Notes: generated from the sequence alone by a model not told the origin. Shown: positions 13,966 through 23,630, numbered from the stretch's first letter. The stretch is 40,456 bases of DNA from Candidatus Enterocloster excrementipullorum (GCA_019119575.1 DWWT01000039.1:1-40456), one strand, 5' to 3'. Made by a program: numbers and translations.

Positions 13966-14850
13966 TTATCTTTTTTTCTGCGTCCTATATTTCTCCATGA
14001 CAAATTCAATCAGCGTTCGGGAGTCATTATAAATACGGCGCCCTTTTTTGGTAATCATGCAGATGGTGGCCTGGATGGAGGGATTAATAGGGATGCTGAC
14101 GATATCCTGGTCCAGGACTACGGCCTCCCGCAGCAGAAAGCTTCCAAAGCCCGCGTTTATAATTAAATTTTTGATGGTGTGAAGCTGGGAGGAATACAGG
14201 CGTATGTCCGGCGCCAGATGAAGGCGGTTGCAGGCGGCCAGCACGGAGTCAGGGGTGTAGAAGCCTTTGGGAAGCATGGACAGAGGGATTGAACAGGCTT
14301 CTTCCAGGGAGATGAAATCCCTGCCGCTGAAAGGATGCTCCTTCTCTACGCAGAGGCAGATCTCCGTGTCAAACAGATGGATGTATTTCAGCTTGGGGTT
14401 ATCCGTATTGATAGAGGCAATGGCAAGATCAATCTTTTCCTCCAGAATCATATGCACGATGTCTTTTGCGCCGCATTCGACAATTTCCAGCTGAATCAAG
14501 GGATAGCGTTCTTTGAAGTCCCTCATCAGGGCAGGCAGAAAAAAGGCTCCCATCTGCAGGGGAAGCCCCATCTTTATGTGGTTGCGGCTCTGGTTTAAGT
14601 CGGCAATATCCTCCTGCAGGAGCTCCACTTCTTTCAAAATCTGGCAGGCCCGTTTGTAAAAGAGTTCTCCTTCCGGAGTCAGAACCATCTGCCGGTTAAT
14701 CCTCTGAAACAGGTTAATGTTAAATTCCGATTCCAGCTCCTTGATGGAGGTGGTGATGGATGGCTGGGATATATGGAGAACTTCTGCCGCTTTCGTAATG
14801 GTGCGATTCTGATAGACCGCCACAAAGTATGCTAACTGATTTAATTTCAT
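13966..14850 (-). CDS. LysR-family transcriptional regulator
   Basis: A 294-residue LysR-type regulator. The N-terminal winged helix includes LNQLAYFVAVYQNRTITKAA and LHISQPSITTSIKELE; a substrate-binding domain follows from about residue 90. It is divergent from the aminotransferase-lyase-permease operon with a 199-base AT-rich gap, the classic layout for a LysR regulator and its target. It also lies upstream of mmgE/prpD on the same strand. The co-inducer is probably an amino acid or related compound handled by the divergent operon, which is inference. Confidence 0.9.
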   Translation of the reverse strand: MKLNQLAYFVAVYQNRTITKAAEVLHISQPSITTSIKELESEFNINLFQRINRQMVLTPEGELFYKRACQILKEVELLQEDIADLNQSRNHIKMGLPLQMGAFFLPALMRDFKERYPLIQLEIVECGAKDIVHMILEEKIDLAIASINTDNPKLKYIHLFDTEICLCVEKEHPFSGRDFISLEEACSIPLSMLPKGFYTPDSVLAACNRLHLAPDIRLYSSQLHTIKNLIINAGFGSFLLREAVVLDQDIVSIPINPSIQATICMITKKGRRIYNDSRTLIEFVMEKYRTQKKR

Positions 14851-14982
14851 ATCCCGTCTCTCTTTCTGTTTTCTGACACTTCCTCAGATGTACTCTATTA
14901 TATCATAGATTTATCCCAAAATCGTTTTGCAATTAGGCCTATTTTTATATGATTTTTCTATAATATGATAAAAAACCAGTAT

Positions 14983-15011
14983 TTTACTTATAAAAATATG
15001 TTGCCTATAAT
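14983..15011 (+). promoter_or_regulatory. Likely promoter of the aminotransferase operon
   Basis: A perfect TATAAT at 15006-15011 has a weak -35 (TTTACT at 14983-14988) 17 bases upstream, as expected of an activator-dependent promoter. It lies 38 bases before the aminotransferase start in the divergent region shared with lysR. Confidence 0.5.
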
Positions 15012-15049
15012 AAAACCAACAAAAAAATATTGACAGAAGGGATAAAACT

Positions 15050-16318
15050 ATGAATTATGTTACATTTTCACCCCATGCAGATCGTGAGAATGCGATGGAC
15101 ACGATATCGGCAGTCAGCCAGATGGCGCGGGAAGCGATCCGGAAGTACGGGGCGGATGCGGTGATCAATTCGACTATGGGGGAGTGCCAGGACGACAAGG
15201 GAAATCTGATGGTTCTTCCCACGGTGGAACGTCTGCTGCGCCAGGCGCCGGTAACAGATATCTGTGCCTACGCACCTATGGGAGGAATCCCCGGATTCAA
15301 TGAAGCCGTTCAGATTTCCCTGTTCGGTCAGATTGAGAAGCGGTGGTTTGTTGAGTCGGTTCCTACGCCGGGGGGATGCGGGGCCCTGCGCCATGCGGTG
15401 TGGAATTTTCTGGAGGACGGGGAGGCGGTTCTCTCAACCGACTACCACTGGGGGCCATACCGGGAGATATGCCAGGAGCATAACCGGAGGTTTTGTACAT
15501 TTTCCATGTTCAATGATGCGGGGAAATTTAACACGGAGGCCTTCCGAGCGGCAGCGGAGAAAATCCTGGAGCAGCAGCCCCGGCTGTTAGTGATTTTAAA
15601 TACGCCGGCCAATAACCCCACCGGCTATTCCATGACGAAAGAGGAAATGGAGCGGGTGATGAATATCCTGCGCAGGCTGGCGGAGGAGCCGACCAGGAAG
15701 ATTACGCTCTGTCTGGATGTTTCCTACATTGACTTTGCCGGAAGTTTTGAGGAGAGCCGCGCTGTCTTTGATGCCATCGGGGAGTTTCCGCCCAATATGC
15801 TGGTAACCCTGGTGTTCAGCATGTCGAAAAGCTATACCATGTGCGGGATGCGGTGCGGCGCGATTGTATGCCTTTCACCGGAGAAGGCCGCGGCGGAGCG
15901 GTTTAAGCAGGTGATGAGCGTATCTTCCCGGGCCACCTGGTCCAATGTGGTCCGCCTGGCGCAGAAGGTCCTGGTGGAAATATGCAGTGATCCAGCACTG
16001 AAGCAGCAGACAGACCGGGAACGGGAGCATTTTAAACAAATCATAGACGAGAGGGGAGCGCTGTTTTTACAGGCAGCCAGGGAGGCAGGCATTGTATGCC
16101 GCCCCTATGACCACGGATACTTCTTAACCATTTTGTGCAGGAATCCGGCGAGGACCGCCCAGATTCTTCAGAAACGTCAGATATATGTGGTGCCCATGGC
16201 AAATGGACTGCGTTTTTCGCCCTGCGCCGTTAGCAGCGAAAAGTGCAGAAAAGCACCGGCACTCATTAAAGAAGCAATAGAGGAGGTAGAAGAAATTGAC
16301 GCTAATTCACGATTTTGA
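15050..16318 (+). CDS. Class I/II PLP-dependent aminotransferase
   Basis: A 422-residue fold-type I aminotransferase. The block LLVILNTPANNPTGYSM has the Asn-Pro-Thr-Gly of the PLP site, LDVSYIDF supplies the Asp/Tyr pair, and SMSKSYTMCGMRCG carries the Schiff-base lysine. The N-terminus resembles the aspartate/aromatic aminotransferase group. It is the first gene of a three-gene operon and overlaps the next gene by 23 bases. The amino acid used cannot be read from sequence; the downstream C-S lyase and permease suggest uptake and breakdown of one amino acid class. Confidence 0.87.
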   Translation: MNYVTFSPHADRENAMDTISAVSQMAREAIRKYGADAVINSTMGECQDDKGNLMVLPTVERLLRQAPVTDICAYAPMGGIPGFNEAVQISLFGQIEKRWFVESVPTPGGCGALRHAVWNFLEDGEAVLSTDYHWGPYREICQEHNRRFCTFSMFNDAGKFNTEAFRAAAEKILEQQPRLLVILNTPANNPTGYSMTKEEMERVMNILRRLAEEPTRKITLCLDVSYIDFAGSFEESRAVFDAIGEFPPNMLVTLVFSMSKSYTMCGMRCGAIVCLSPEKAAAERFKQVMSVSSRATWSNVVRLAQKVLVEICSDPALKQQTDREREHFKQIIDERGALFLQAAREAGIVCRPYDHGYFLTILCRNPARTAQILQKRQIYVVPMANGLRFSPCAVSSEKCRKAPALIKEAIEEVEEIDANSRF

Positions 16319-17459
16319 TGAGGTAGTGGAGCGGAGGGGAACCGATTCCAAAAAGTACAGTCCCGAGTATTTTGATTCAGATGTGATTCCCATGTGGATT
16401 GCCGATACGGACTTTAAAAGTCCAAAACCGGTGGTGGAAGCGATTAAAAACCGGGCGGTCCACGGTGTATACGGCTATACGCCGGTAAGCCGGGAGTTTA
16501 AGCAGGAGGCGGTCTCCTGGATGGCGAGGCGTTTCGGGTATCAGCCCGAGGTTTCGTCCGCAGAGTTTGTGCCCGGAGTCATCGGAGGAGTTATCTGTGC
16601 GATCCGTGCGCTGACCCATCCCGGAGATAAGATTCTGCTGCACACCCCGGCCTACGGTCCTTTTGTGGACGGCATTGTCAACAACGGAAGGAGACTAAAC
16701 GACAGCCGGCTGCTTCTCAAGGACGGAAAATATGAGATTGACTTTGACGATTTTGAGAAGAAGTGCAGGGATCCCAGAACGAAGCTGTTTATTCTCTGCA
16801 ATCCCCATAACCCTACCTCCCGGGTGTTTACAGAGGAGGAATTAAGAAGAATGGGAGAGATCTGCCTGGAGAATCACGTGATGGTGCTCAGCGATGAAAT
16901 ACACTGTGATATTGTGTTTAAACCGCATAAGCATATCCCCTTTGCCTCGCTGGACAAGCGGTTCGAGGAGAACAGCATTACCTTCATCAGCCCCAGCAAG
17001 ACATTTAACGTTCCCGGATTCCGGACAGCTGTTATGTTTGCGGCGGAGCCGGTGAAGCATGAGATGGTGCACCAGGTTTTAGTCAGCAACAAGGGAACAG
17101 GGGAAAATATCTTCGGCACCGTTGCCTTCTGTGCCGCCTATCATTCCTGCGATTACTACGCGGATCAGATGGTGGAATATTTGGAGGGAAATTTAAAGCT
17201 GGTTGAGGAGACCATGGACCGCATCAATGGTATGGAGTTGATTCACCCGGAGGGAACGTATTTGTTCTGGATTGACTGCCGCGGGCTGGGACTGGATCAG
17301 GAAACACTGATGGATCGCTTTGTCAACAAGGCTAAGGTGGGACTTCATGACGGACTTCATTTTGGACCGGAGGGAAGAGGTTTTGTGCGTCTGAACGTGG
17401 CGGTTCCCAGAAGCGTTCTGGAGCAGGCATTAAAGCAGATAGAAGCGGAATTTATTTAA
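16296..17459 (+). CDS. MalY/PatB-type PLP enzyme (C-S beta-lyase / aminotransferase)
   Basis: A 387-residue member of the MalY/PatB family, which cleaves cystathionine or other cysteine conjugates to pyruvate, ammonia and a thiol. The diagnostic start block MWIADTDFKSP, the PLP site CNPHNPTSRVF, LSDEIHCDI and the lysine motif SPSKTFNVPGFR are present. The start is a TTG at 16296: AGGAGGTAG sits 8 bases upstream inside the preceding gene, and translation from it gives MTLIHDFDEV, the usual N-terminus. Translation is coupled to the aminotransferase. A sulfur amino-acid substrate for the operon is plausible. Confidence 0.9.
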   Translation: MTLIHDFDEVVERRGTDSKKYSPEYFDSDVIPMWIADTDFKSPKPVVEAIKNRAVHGVYGYTPVSREFKQEAVSWMARRFGYQPEVSSAEFVPGVIGGVICAIRALTHPGDKILLHTPAYGPFVDGIVNNGRRLNDSRLLLKDGKYEIDFDDFEKKCRDPRTKLFILCNPHNPTSRVFTEEELRRMGEICLENHVMVLSDEIHCDIVFKPHKHIPFASLDKRFEENSITFISPSKTFNVPGFRTAVMFAAEPVKHEMVHQVLVSNKGTGENIFGTVAFCAAYHSCDYYADQMVEYLEGNLKLVEETMDRINGMELIHPEGTYLFWIDCRGLGLDQETLMDRFVNKAKVGLHDGLHFGPEGRGFVRLNVAVPRSVLEQALKQIEAEFI

Positions 17460-17471
17460 AGAGGGGGAATA

Positions 17472-18812
17472 ATGGAAATGAATGCGGGTGTGATAAGTTT
17501 AATTGGTATATTTCTTGGCCTGTTTGTTCTGATGTTTTTGGTGACAAAGGGAACCAAGGTACTTCTTGCGGCGCCGGCAGCTTCCCTGGTCGTGCTGATT
17601 CTTTCCGGACAGCCTTTAATTGACGGAATCATTACGACCTATGCCACATCGCTTGGAAACTATATGAAAAATAACATGCTGATGTTCATGGCGGGCTGTG
17701 TATTCGGAACTATGATGGGAGAATGCGGCGCGGCCCAGGATATTGCGGTACATCTGACAGGACTGATTGACAAGGCAAATGTGAAAAACAAACAGTTCCT
17801 GGCGTTAGTGGTATTATCCATGATTTTCATGCTGATGAATTACGGCGGCATCAACTCCTCCGTTATCATCTTTACAATGCTTCCCTTCTGCAAGAGAATT
17901 TTCAACCGGTACAATATTCCGTGGCATCTGTATCTGGCGATTCAGTCTCTGGGAAGCCTGGCAACAGAGAGCATGTTCCCCGGAACCACCGCGCTGGTAA
18001 ATGTGATCCCCATGGATTATCTGGGAACCACATCCATGGCGGGCGCAAAGATGGGCTCCATCACTGCGGTGATTTGTATTGCGGCAGCCGTTACCTACAT
18101 TTATGTTTCCCTTACCCGCTGTGTGAAGGCCGGCGAGGGCTTTATGGAGACAGGAGCGGTTATCTATGAGACGATTCAGGAAGAAGACCAGACCATGGGC
18201 ACAAAGAAGACAGGCTCCCTGGCAAAGGCTCTGTTCGCTCCAATTGTCGTGCTTTTGATTTTCAATATCTTCAATTTGAATGCGGTTGTAACCCTTGCTT
18301 TTGGAACACTGCTGGTTGTCATCCTGTATTTTAAGGAATTCGCGCACCTTCAGAAATCCTTAAATACCAGCGCCACCAACGGCGCACGGATTGCCGCCAA
18401 TATCGCTTCCATCGTGGGATTTGGCGGAGTGGTAGCGGCAAGCCCCGCCTACGATCTGGTTCTGAATGGGCTGCAGTCCCTTCCCGGCTCGCCGTTAATC
18501 CAGCTGGTAATCGCAATCAATGCAGTTTCCGCAATCACCGGCTCCGCGTCCGGAGGCATCAGTATTGCTCTGGAAACCCTGGGAGATCACTTTTTAAGCC
18601 TTGGAATTCCGCCGGAAGTAATTCACAGAGTTTCCTCCATCGCCAGCATGGGCTTTGACTCTATGCCGCATAACGGCAGCGTAAGCAACCAGATGGAGAT
18701 GACGAAGCTCACCTATGCACAGGGATATAAGCATATTTTTATCATTGCATGCCTTCTTCCGTTCCTGGGCGGGTTCATTGCGGTTGGACTGTACTATATG
18801 GGAATTGTATAA
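17472..18812 (+). CDS. GntP-type permease
   Basis: A 446-residue integral membrane protein with about 11-12 hydrophobic segments. It starts with a long hydrophobic stretch from residue 7 and contains NNMLMFMAGCVFGTMMGECGAA, MNYGGINSSVIIF and the C-terminal GFDSMPHNGSV that are typical of gluconate/hydroxybutyrate permeases of the GntP/citrate-transporter group. It is 12 bases after the lyase gene, with GAGGGGG as ribosome site. Family members carry small organic or sugar acids. In this operon it may carry the amino acid or the resulting keto acid. Confidence 0.82.
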   Translation: MEMNAGVISLIGIFLGLFVLMFLVTKGTKVLLAAPAASLVVLILSGQPLIDGIITTYATSLGNYMKNNMLMFMAGCVFGTMMGECGAAQDIAVHLTGLIDKANVKNKQFLALVVLSMIFMLMNYGGINSSVIIFTMLPFCKRIFNRYNIPWHLYLAIQSLGSLATESMFPGTTALVNVIPMDYLGTTSMAGAKMGSITAVICIAAAVTYIYVSLTRCVKAGEGFMETGAVIYETIQEEDQTMGTKKTGSLAKALFAPIVVLLIFNIFNLNAVVTLAFGTLLVVILYFKEFAHLQKSLNTSATNGARIAANIASIVGFGGVVAASPAYDLVLNGLQSLPGSPLIQLVIAINAVSAITGSASGGISIALETLGDHFLSLGIPPEVIHRVSSIASMGFDSMPHNGSVSNQMEMTKLTYAQGYKHIFIIACLLPFLGGFIAVGLYYMGIV

Positions 18813-18837
18813 ACCGAAAATTTTAGAATAAGGCAGT

Positions 18838-18883
18838 AAAAAGAAACCAGATCAGGCGCATTTCCTGAAGCTGGTTTCTTTTT
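18838..18883. terminator. Terminator after the permease gene
   Basis: AAAAAGAAACCAG at 18838-18850 pairs with CTGGTTTCTTTTT at 18871-18883, with a further TCAGG/CCTGA stem inside the loop. The T run on one side and A run on the other would let it act in both directions. Confidence 0.9.
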
Positions 18884-19044
18884 GCTGTTTGGTAAAAGGA
18901 GAGGAAGAGATGTGGCCGGGCAGGCCGGCAATTCATCTTTTGATTTCATATCGCTCACATCTCCTGATAATCTATATTGCAACACCATTGTAACACCGGA
19001 CGGTTCCGAAAGCTATTCATTTTAACTATGATGATTCATAATAT

Positions 19045-19080
19045 ATAAGTATTTGCCATTTTGCGGTGAAGCGGTATACT
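19045..19080 (+). promoter_or_regulatory. Promoter with the shared LysR-type element (copy 1)
   Basis: ATAAGTATTTGCCAT at 19045-19059 covers the -35 position (TTTGCC), followed after 17 bases by TATACT at 19075-19080. The element recurs at 20536, 28927 (minus) and 29934. It drives the DUF3737 gene. Confidence 0.65.
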
Positions 19081-19104
19081 AAGAACAAAGAGGAGGTTAG
19101 AATT

Positions 19105-19974
19105 ATGAGAACGATTCAGAATCAAACGTTTGATGAGGAACGTGCCCTGTACGGCAGCAGGGATATTGCGGCAAAGGACTGCTCTTTTGACGGCCCTGCG
19201 GACGGGGAGAGCGCTTTTAAGGAGTGCAGGAATGTGGAGGTATCCCGCTGCTTTTTTAACCTGCGCTATCCGTTCTGGCATGATCACGGCCTTGTCATCC
19301 GGGATTCGGAGATGACCGAACTCTGCCGGGCCACCCTGTGGTATTCCGAACACATCACCATCGAAAATTCCCGGCTTCACGGCATCAAGGCCCTGCGGGA
19401 ATGTGCGGATGTGAAGATGACGGGCTGTGATATTGTCTCCCCGGAATTTGGCTGGTCCGTCCGCAATCTTGCGATGAAGGACTGCAGCGCGGAGAGCGAG
19501 TATTTCATGATGCGCTCGGCTGGCCTGCATTTTGATAACGTGCGGATGAAGGGAAAATATTCTTTCCAGTATATCGAGGACTCAGTCTTTGAAAACTGCA
19601 CCTTTGACACTAAGGATGCCTTCTGGCACGCAAAAAATGTCACGGTCCGGGACAGTGTGGTCAAGGGCGAGTATCTGGCCTGGTACTGCGAGAATGTTAC
19701 ATTCGAAAACTGCAAAATTATCGGCACCCAGCCTCTGTGCTACTGCAAGGGCTTAAAGCTCATCAACTGCGAGATGGTTGACTGCGACCTGGCTTTTGAG
19801 CGCAGCGAGGTGGATGCAGTTGTCACCACGCCGGTTGTGAGCATTAAAAACCCTCTTGCGGGCAGCCGCATAACGGTGCCGTCCGTCGGAGAAATCATCC
19901 GGGATATCCCGGAGGGAACGGGAACCGTACAGGTACAGGACCAGGCGGAGGAAAGCATCTGCGCCTGCGCATGA
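19105..19974 (+). CDS. DUF3737 family protein
   Basis: A 289-residue protein of the DUF3737 family, made of repeated short beta-strand units rich in the pattern (N/D)(V/C)xxxxCx(F/I/V), for example VFENCTFDTKDAFWHAKNVT. This should form a right-handed parallel beta-helix. No signal peptide is visible. The start at 19105 follows AGAGGAGGTTAG; an upstream in-frame start at 19066 overlaps the -10 region of the promoter and is rejected. Function is unknown. In Firmicutes it is often near flavodoxins and LysR regulators, as here. Confidence 0.85.
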   Translation: MRTIQNQTFDEERALYGSRDIAAKDCSFDGPADGESAFKECRNVEVSRCFFNLRYPFWHDHGLVIRDSEMTELCRATLWYSEHITIENSRLHGIKALRECADVKMTGCDIVSPEFGWSVRNLAMKDCSAESEYFMMRSAGLHFDNVRMKGKYSFQYIEDSVFENCTFDTKDAFWHAKNVTVRDSVVKGEYLAWYCENVTFENCKIIGTQPLCYCKGLKLINCEMVDCDLAFERSEVDAVVTTPVVSIKNPLAGSRITVPSVGEIIRDIPEGTGTVQVQDQAEESICACA

Positions 19975-20037
19975 GGACATTACTGAGAAAACGCTCTCAT
20001 CTGCAAGCCCTGCAGCTATTCATCAAAATCCGTGGAC

Positions 20038-20478
20038 TCAGGGACTGCTTAAGCTTGCCGCATTCTCCGGATACTGCTTCCATGCCGTATCCTTATAATC
20101 CTCAATTCGCATCTGCGCTCCTTTTAGCGATGAGCCGAAGAAATTTGTGCGGAAACCGCCGGGCTCCACAACCATCACACGGATTCCGAGAGGTTCAACC
20201 TCCTTCCGGAGACCATCGGAGAGCAGTTCTACGGCTGCCTTTGACGAAGCGTAAAAGGCAGATGCGGGACTGGCTTTCATCGCTGCTGCGGAGGCAATAT
20301 TGATGATCATACCGCTGCGTTTTTTCCGCATCAGGGGAAGCACGGCTTTTGTCATAGAAATCAGGCCGAACAGGTTGATCTGGAACATTTTCATAACCTC
20401 TTCACCCTCCGATTCCTCTACAGAAGCGCAGTAACAGTAGCCTGCGTTATTGACAAGAATATCAATACCGCCAAAATG
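20038..20478 (-). pseudogene. Remnant of a short-chain dehydrogenase
   Basis: The minus-strand frame carries a clear SDR core: IDILVNNAGY, IINIASAAAMKASPASAFYA and the catalytic YASSKAA. The Rossmann start with TGxxxGIG is missing; upstream of about 20478 the frame becomes unrelated hydrophobic sequence that overlaps the promoter region at 20536. The C-terminus stops at SLSSP, short of the usual 270-290 residues. A gene truncated at both ends fits best. The frame is otherwise open, so the loss is either recent or a deletion rather than gradual decay. Confidence 0.7.
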
Positions 20479-20535
20479 CCGGGGAGGGGGAGAGAAAATA
20501 TAGCCATAGAGAAAATGAATGCAAAGACATAAAAT

Positions 20536-20572
20536 ATAAGTATTAGACATTCAAAAAAGCGCCTCTTATAAT
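20536..20572 (+). promoter_or_regulatory. Promoter with the shared LysR-type element (copy 2)
   Basis: ATAAGTATTAGACAT at 20536-20550 covers a -35 TTAGAC (20543-20548), followed after 18 bases by TATAAT at 20567-20572. A hairpin, ACCGC at 20590 with GCGGT ending near 20617, follows at the 5' end of the transcript before the ribosome site of the lipoprotein flavodoxin gene. Confidence 0.7.
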
Positions 20573-20633
20573 AAAACCATAAAACAAAACCGCCGGGAGC
20601 TTCCCATTTCCCGCGGTGCAAAAGGAGGCAGGA

Positions 20634-22419
20634 ATGAAAAAAATACTTTCGCTTATGTTAGTGCTGACAATGTTTTCTTCCTTGACGGCCTGTGCGGGCT
20701 CGGGAGGCCAGGCGGAGACGTCTTCGCGCGCTGCGGAAACTGCCGCGGAATCGGGGGCAGAGTCATCGGGAGCCGCTGCGGAATCTGCAGAAGAGACGCC
20801 GGAAACCGCGGCCGCGGAACCCCCGGCAGAAGCTGATGAAGCTGCCGCGGCGGAAGCCGGCACGGAGGCGCCCGAGTCCGGGACAGATTCGGCCCAGTCC
20901 GGCAATATTCTGGTGGCGTATTTCTCCTGGGCGGACAATGCCATACTGGACGAGAACGTGGACGCCATGAGTTCCCCCAGCGTTCTTTCACCGGGAAATG
21001 TGGAACAGCTTGCGGGCTGGGTTCAGGAGGAGACGGGCGGCGATTTGTTTTCCATCCGGGTGACGGATCCCTATCCCAGCGACTGGGATGCATGCCTGGA
21101 GAGGGCCAACGAGGAGCGGGGAAATGGCGCCAGGCCGGAGCTTGTGGAAAATGTGGCAGATATGGAAGCGTATGACACAATTTTCCTGGGCTATCCCAAC
21201 TGGTGGTACGGCGTTCCCATGGCCCTGCTCACATTCTTGGAGCAGAATGATTTCTCCGGCAAGCAGATCTATCTCTTCTGCTCCCACGGTACCGGAGGGC
21301 TGGCAAACAGCGTGGAGATCATCACGGAGGCAGTGCCTGATGCGGTGATTTCAGACAGCATATTCGACTGCTACGAGGAGGATGCCCCGTCTTCCGAGGA
21401 GGCCGTCAAAGTCTGGGCGGCCGGGCTGGGAATCGCCGGGGCGGACAGTGCCGGAGGGGCCGAGAATACCGCGGAGGAGGCCGGCGCGGGCAGTGCCGTT
21501 TCCGAGCAGCCCGCTGCTCAGGCCGAGGCAGCGGCAGCAGACCGGCTTGCGGTCCGCTGCGGGGACATAGAAGTGATTTACGAGCTGAACGACAGCCCCG
21601 CCGCAGCCTCCCTTGCGGCGCAGCTTCCCCTCACCCTGGAGGTGGAGGACTACAGCACCAATGAAAAGATTTTCTACCCTCCCCAGGAGCTTGACACAAG
21701 CGATACGCCGGCGGCGGAGGGCGGAGCCGGAACGCTGGCTTACTACGCGCCCTGGGGCGACGTGGTCATGTTCTATGGGGATTACAGCGCAAATTCTTCG
21801 CTCTATGAGCTGGGAGAGGCGGTGTCCGGGGCGGACCAGGGCGGAGGAAAATGCCGGCCGCTGGTGGTATGACAAGGAAGACGGAACCTTTGCCAGAAGC
21901 GGCTGGCAGTGGATTGACGGAGATGGGGATGGCATTTCCCAGTGCTATTATTTTGATGAAGATGGCTGGATGGCGGCGGATACCGTCACGCCGGACGGCT
22001 ATACGGTAAATGCAGACGGCGCCTGGATGGAAAACGGACAGGTGATGATGAGAGAGGCGGAAGAGGAAATGAGGATTGTGATCGAAAACAACGGCAGAGA
22101 GCTGGTATTCCGGCTGAATGACAGCCAGGCGGCAAAAGATTTATACGCCCAGCTTCCCCTGCAGGTTTCCGTGGAAAATTTCAGCAATAATGAGAAGATG
22201 TTTTACCCAAATGAACGTCTGAATGTCACCGGTGCGGACAGAGCCTCGGGCGGCGCCGGAGTCCTGGCCTATTATGAGCTCTGGGGCGATGTGGTTATGT
22301 TTTACGGAAGCTTTCACGCCAATTCCGATCTGTACCAGCTGGGACGGATCGAGGAGGGAAGCCAGTGGATCAGCAGCCTGAATGGAGAGCTGCGAATCAG
22401 CAGAGACGAAGATAGATAG
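20634..22419 (+). pseudogene. Lipoprotein flavodoxin with cyclophilin-like and cell-wall-binding-type domains, split by a frameshift
   Basis: The first frame (20634-21872) starts after AAAGGAGG. It has a lipoprotein signal ending in LTAC, a Ser/Ala/Glu-rich linker to about residue 85, a flavodoxin-like domain starting GNILVAYFSWADN with FLGYPNWWYG, and a cyclophilin-like domain (VRCGDIEVIYELNDSPAA to VVMFYGDY). It then runs off the domain and stops. In the next frame (about 21853-22419) the protein continues as GRWWYDKEDG with a choline-binding-type repeat (GWQWIDGDGDG, YYFDEDGWM) and a second cyclophilin-like copy, NNGRELVFRLNDSQAAKDLY. Loss of one A in the AAAA at 21848-21851 would join the frames. 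This is a real mutation, a sequencing error or a programmed shift. The intact protein would be a surface-anchored redox protein of about 590 residues. Confidence 0.8.
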
Positions 22420-22436
22420 CAGGAGGTAGTTTATTT

Positions 22437-23603
22437 ATGTTAGGCAATTTCAGTTATTCAAATCCCACAAAACTGTATTTCGGAGAGGACTCTCTCCGGT
22501 TTCTGGATGAGGAACTTCCCAAGTACGGGAAAAATGTGATGCTCACCTACGGAGGCGGTTCCATCAAGAAGAATGGAATCTACGACCAGGTGGTGCAGAT
22601 TTTAAAGGAGAATGGAAAAACCATTTTTGAGGATCCGGGCGTTATGCCGAATCCCACGGTGCAGAAGCTGTATGAGGGCTGCCGGATTGCAAAGGAGAAC
22701 CAGGTGGATCTGATCCTGGCGGTGGGAGGCGGCTCCACCATTGACTACGCAAAAGCGGTATCTGTCTCCGCTTACTGTGACGAGGATCCCTGGGAGAAGT
22801 ATTATCTGCGCTTTGAGGATGTGGACAACCGGATTATCCCGGTGGGCGCGGTGCTGACCATGGTGGGAACCGGCTCCGAGATGAACGGCGGCGCGGTGAT
22901 CACCAACCCGGACACCAAGCTGAAGATCGGTCATGTATTCGGGGAAAATGTATTTCCCAAATTTGCGATTCTGAACCCTGCATTTACCTACACCATTCCC
23001 CAGTACCAGATGACGGCCGGGTTCTTTGACATAATGAGCCATATTCTGGAGCAGTATTTTTCCGGGGAGGACGACAACACCTCCGACTACATTTCCGAGG
23101 GGCTTCTGCGCTCCCTGATTCACAGCACGAGGATCGCGGTGAAGAACCCGCGGGATTATGAGGCCAGGAGCAATATCATGTGGACCGCCACATGGGCCTT
23201 AAACACGCTGATCGCCCAGGGCAAGGCAACGGACTGGATGGTGCACATGCTGGGACAGGCCGTGGGCGCCCACACCAATGCAACCCACGGAATGACCCTC
23301 TCGGCTGTTTCCATGGCATATTACCGCTACATCATGAAGGACGGCCTGGAGAAATTTAAGAGATACGCCGTGAATGTGTGGAATGTGAATCCTGTGGGAA
23401 AGACGGACGAGCAGATTGCGGCCGAGGGCCTGGACGCCATGGAAGCGTATATGCAGAGCATCGGTGTTGTGATGCATCTGAAGGAGCTGGGCGTCACCGA
23501 GGAGATGATTCCGGGATTGGTGGAGAGCACTCTGGTTATGAAGGGCGGCTACCGGGTGCTGGAGAAAGAGGAGATCGCGGAGATTTTCCGGCGGAGCCTG
23601 TAA
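22437..23603 (+). CDS. Iron-containing alcohol dehydrogenase
   Basis: A 388-residue group III (iron-type) alcohol dehydrogenase resembling butanol dehydrogenases and YqhD. NAD(P)-binding is shown by AVGGGSTIDYAKAV; the metal site by FFDIMSHILEQYF and HATHGMTLS-type histidines (AHTNATHGMTLS). It reduces aldehydes to alcohols, usually with NADPH in this subgroup. It is 17 bases after the flavodoxin reading frame and shares its promoter at 20536. Together they suggest a reactive-aldehyde or electrophile response. Confidence 0.9.
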   Translation: MLGNFSYSNPTKLYFGEDSLRFLDEELPKYGKNVMLTYGGGSIKKNGIYDQVVQILKENGKTIFEDPGVMPNPTVQKLYEGCRIAKENQVDLILAVGGGSTIDYAKAVSVSAYCDEDPWEKYYLRFEDVDNRIIPVGAVLTMVGTGSEMNGGAVITNPDTKLKIGHVFGENVFPKFAILNPAFTYTIPQYQMTAGFFDIMSHILEQYFSGEDDNTSDYISEGLLRSLIHSTRIAVKNPRDYEARSNIMWTATWALNTLIAQGKATDWMVHMLGQAVGAHTNATHGMTLSAVSMAYYRYIMKDGLEKFKRYAVNVWNVNPVGKTDEQIAAEGLDAMEAYMQSIGVVMHLKELGVTEEMIPGLVESTLVMKGGYRVLEKEEIAEIFRRSL

Positions 23604-23611
23604 AAAGAGGA

Positions 23612-23630
23612 GGGGGATGTCAAATCCCCC
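23612..23630 (-). terminator. Convergent terminator hairpin
   Basis: GGGGGAT at 23612-23618 pairs with ATCCCCC at 23624-23630. On the minus strand the stem is followed by TCCTCTTTTTA, so it should end the ABC transporter transcript. On the plus strand no T run follows. The stem overlaps the ABC gene's stop codon. Confidence 0.6.

Noticed and set aside
20543..20968. Minus-strand Ala/Ser-rich frame
   Set aside because: It is the antisense of the lipoprotein linker and signal peptide, with no independent support.
21851..22000. Independent start of a second gene at ATG 21851
   Set aside because: The GGAGG-AAA-ATG looks like a start site, but its frame differs from that of the downstream domain and ends after about 50 codons.
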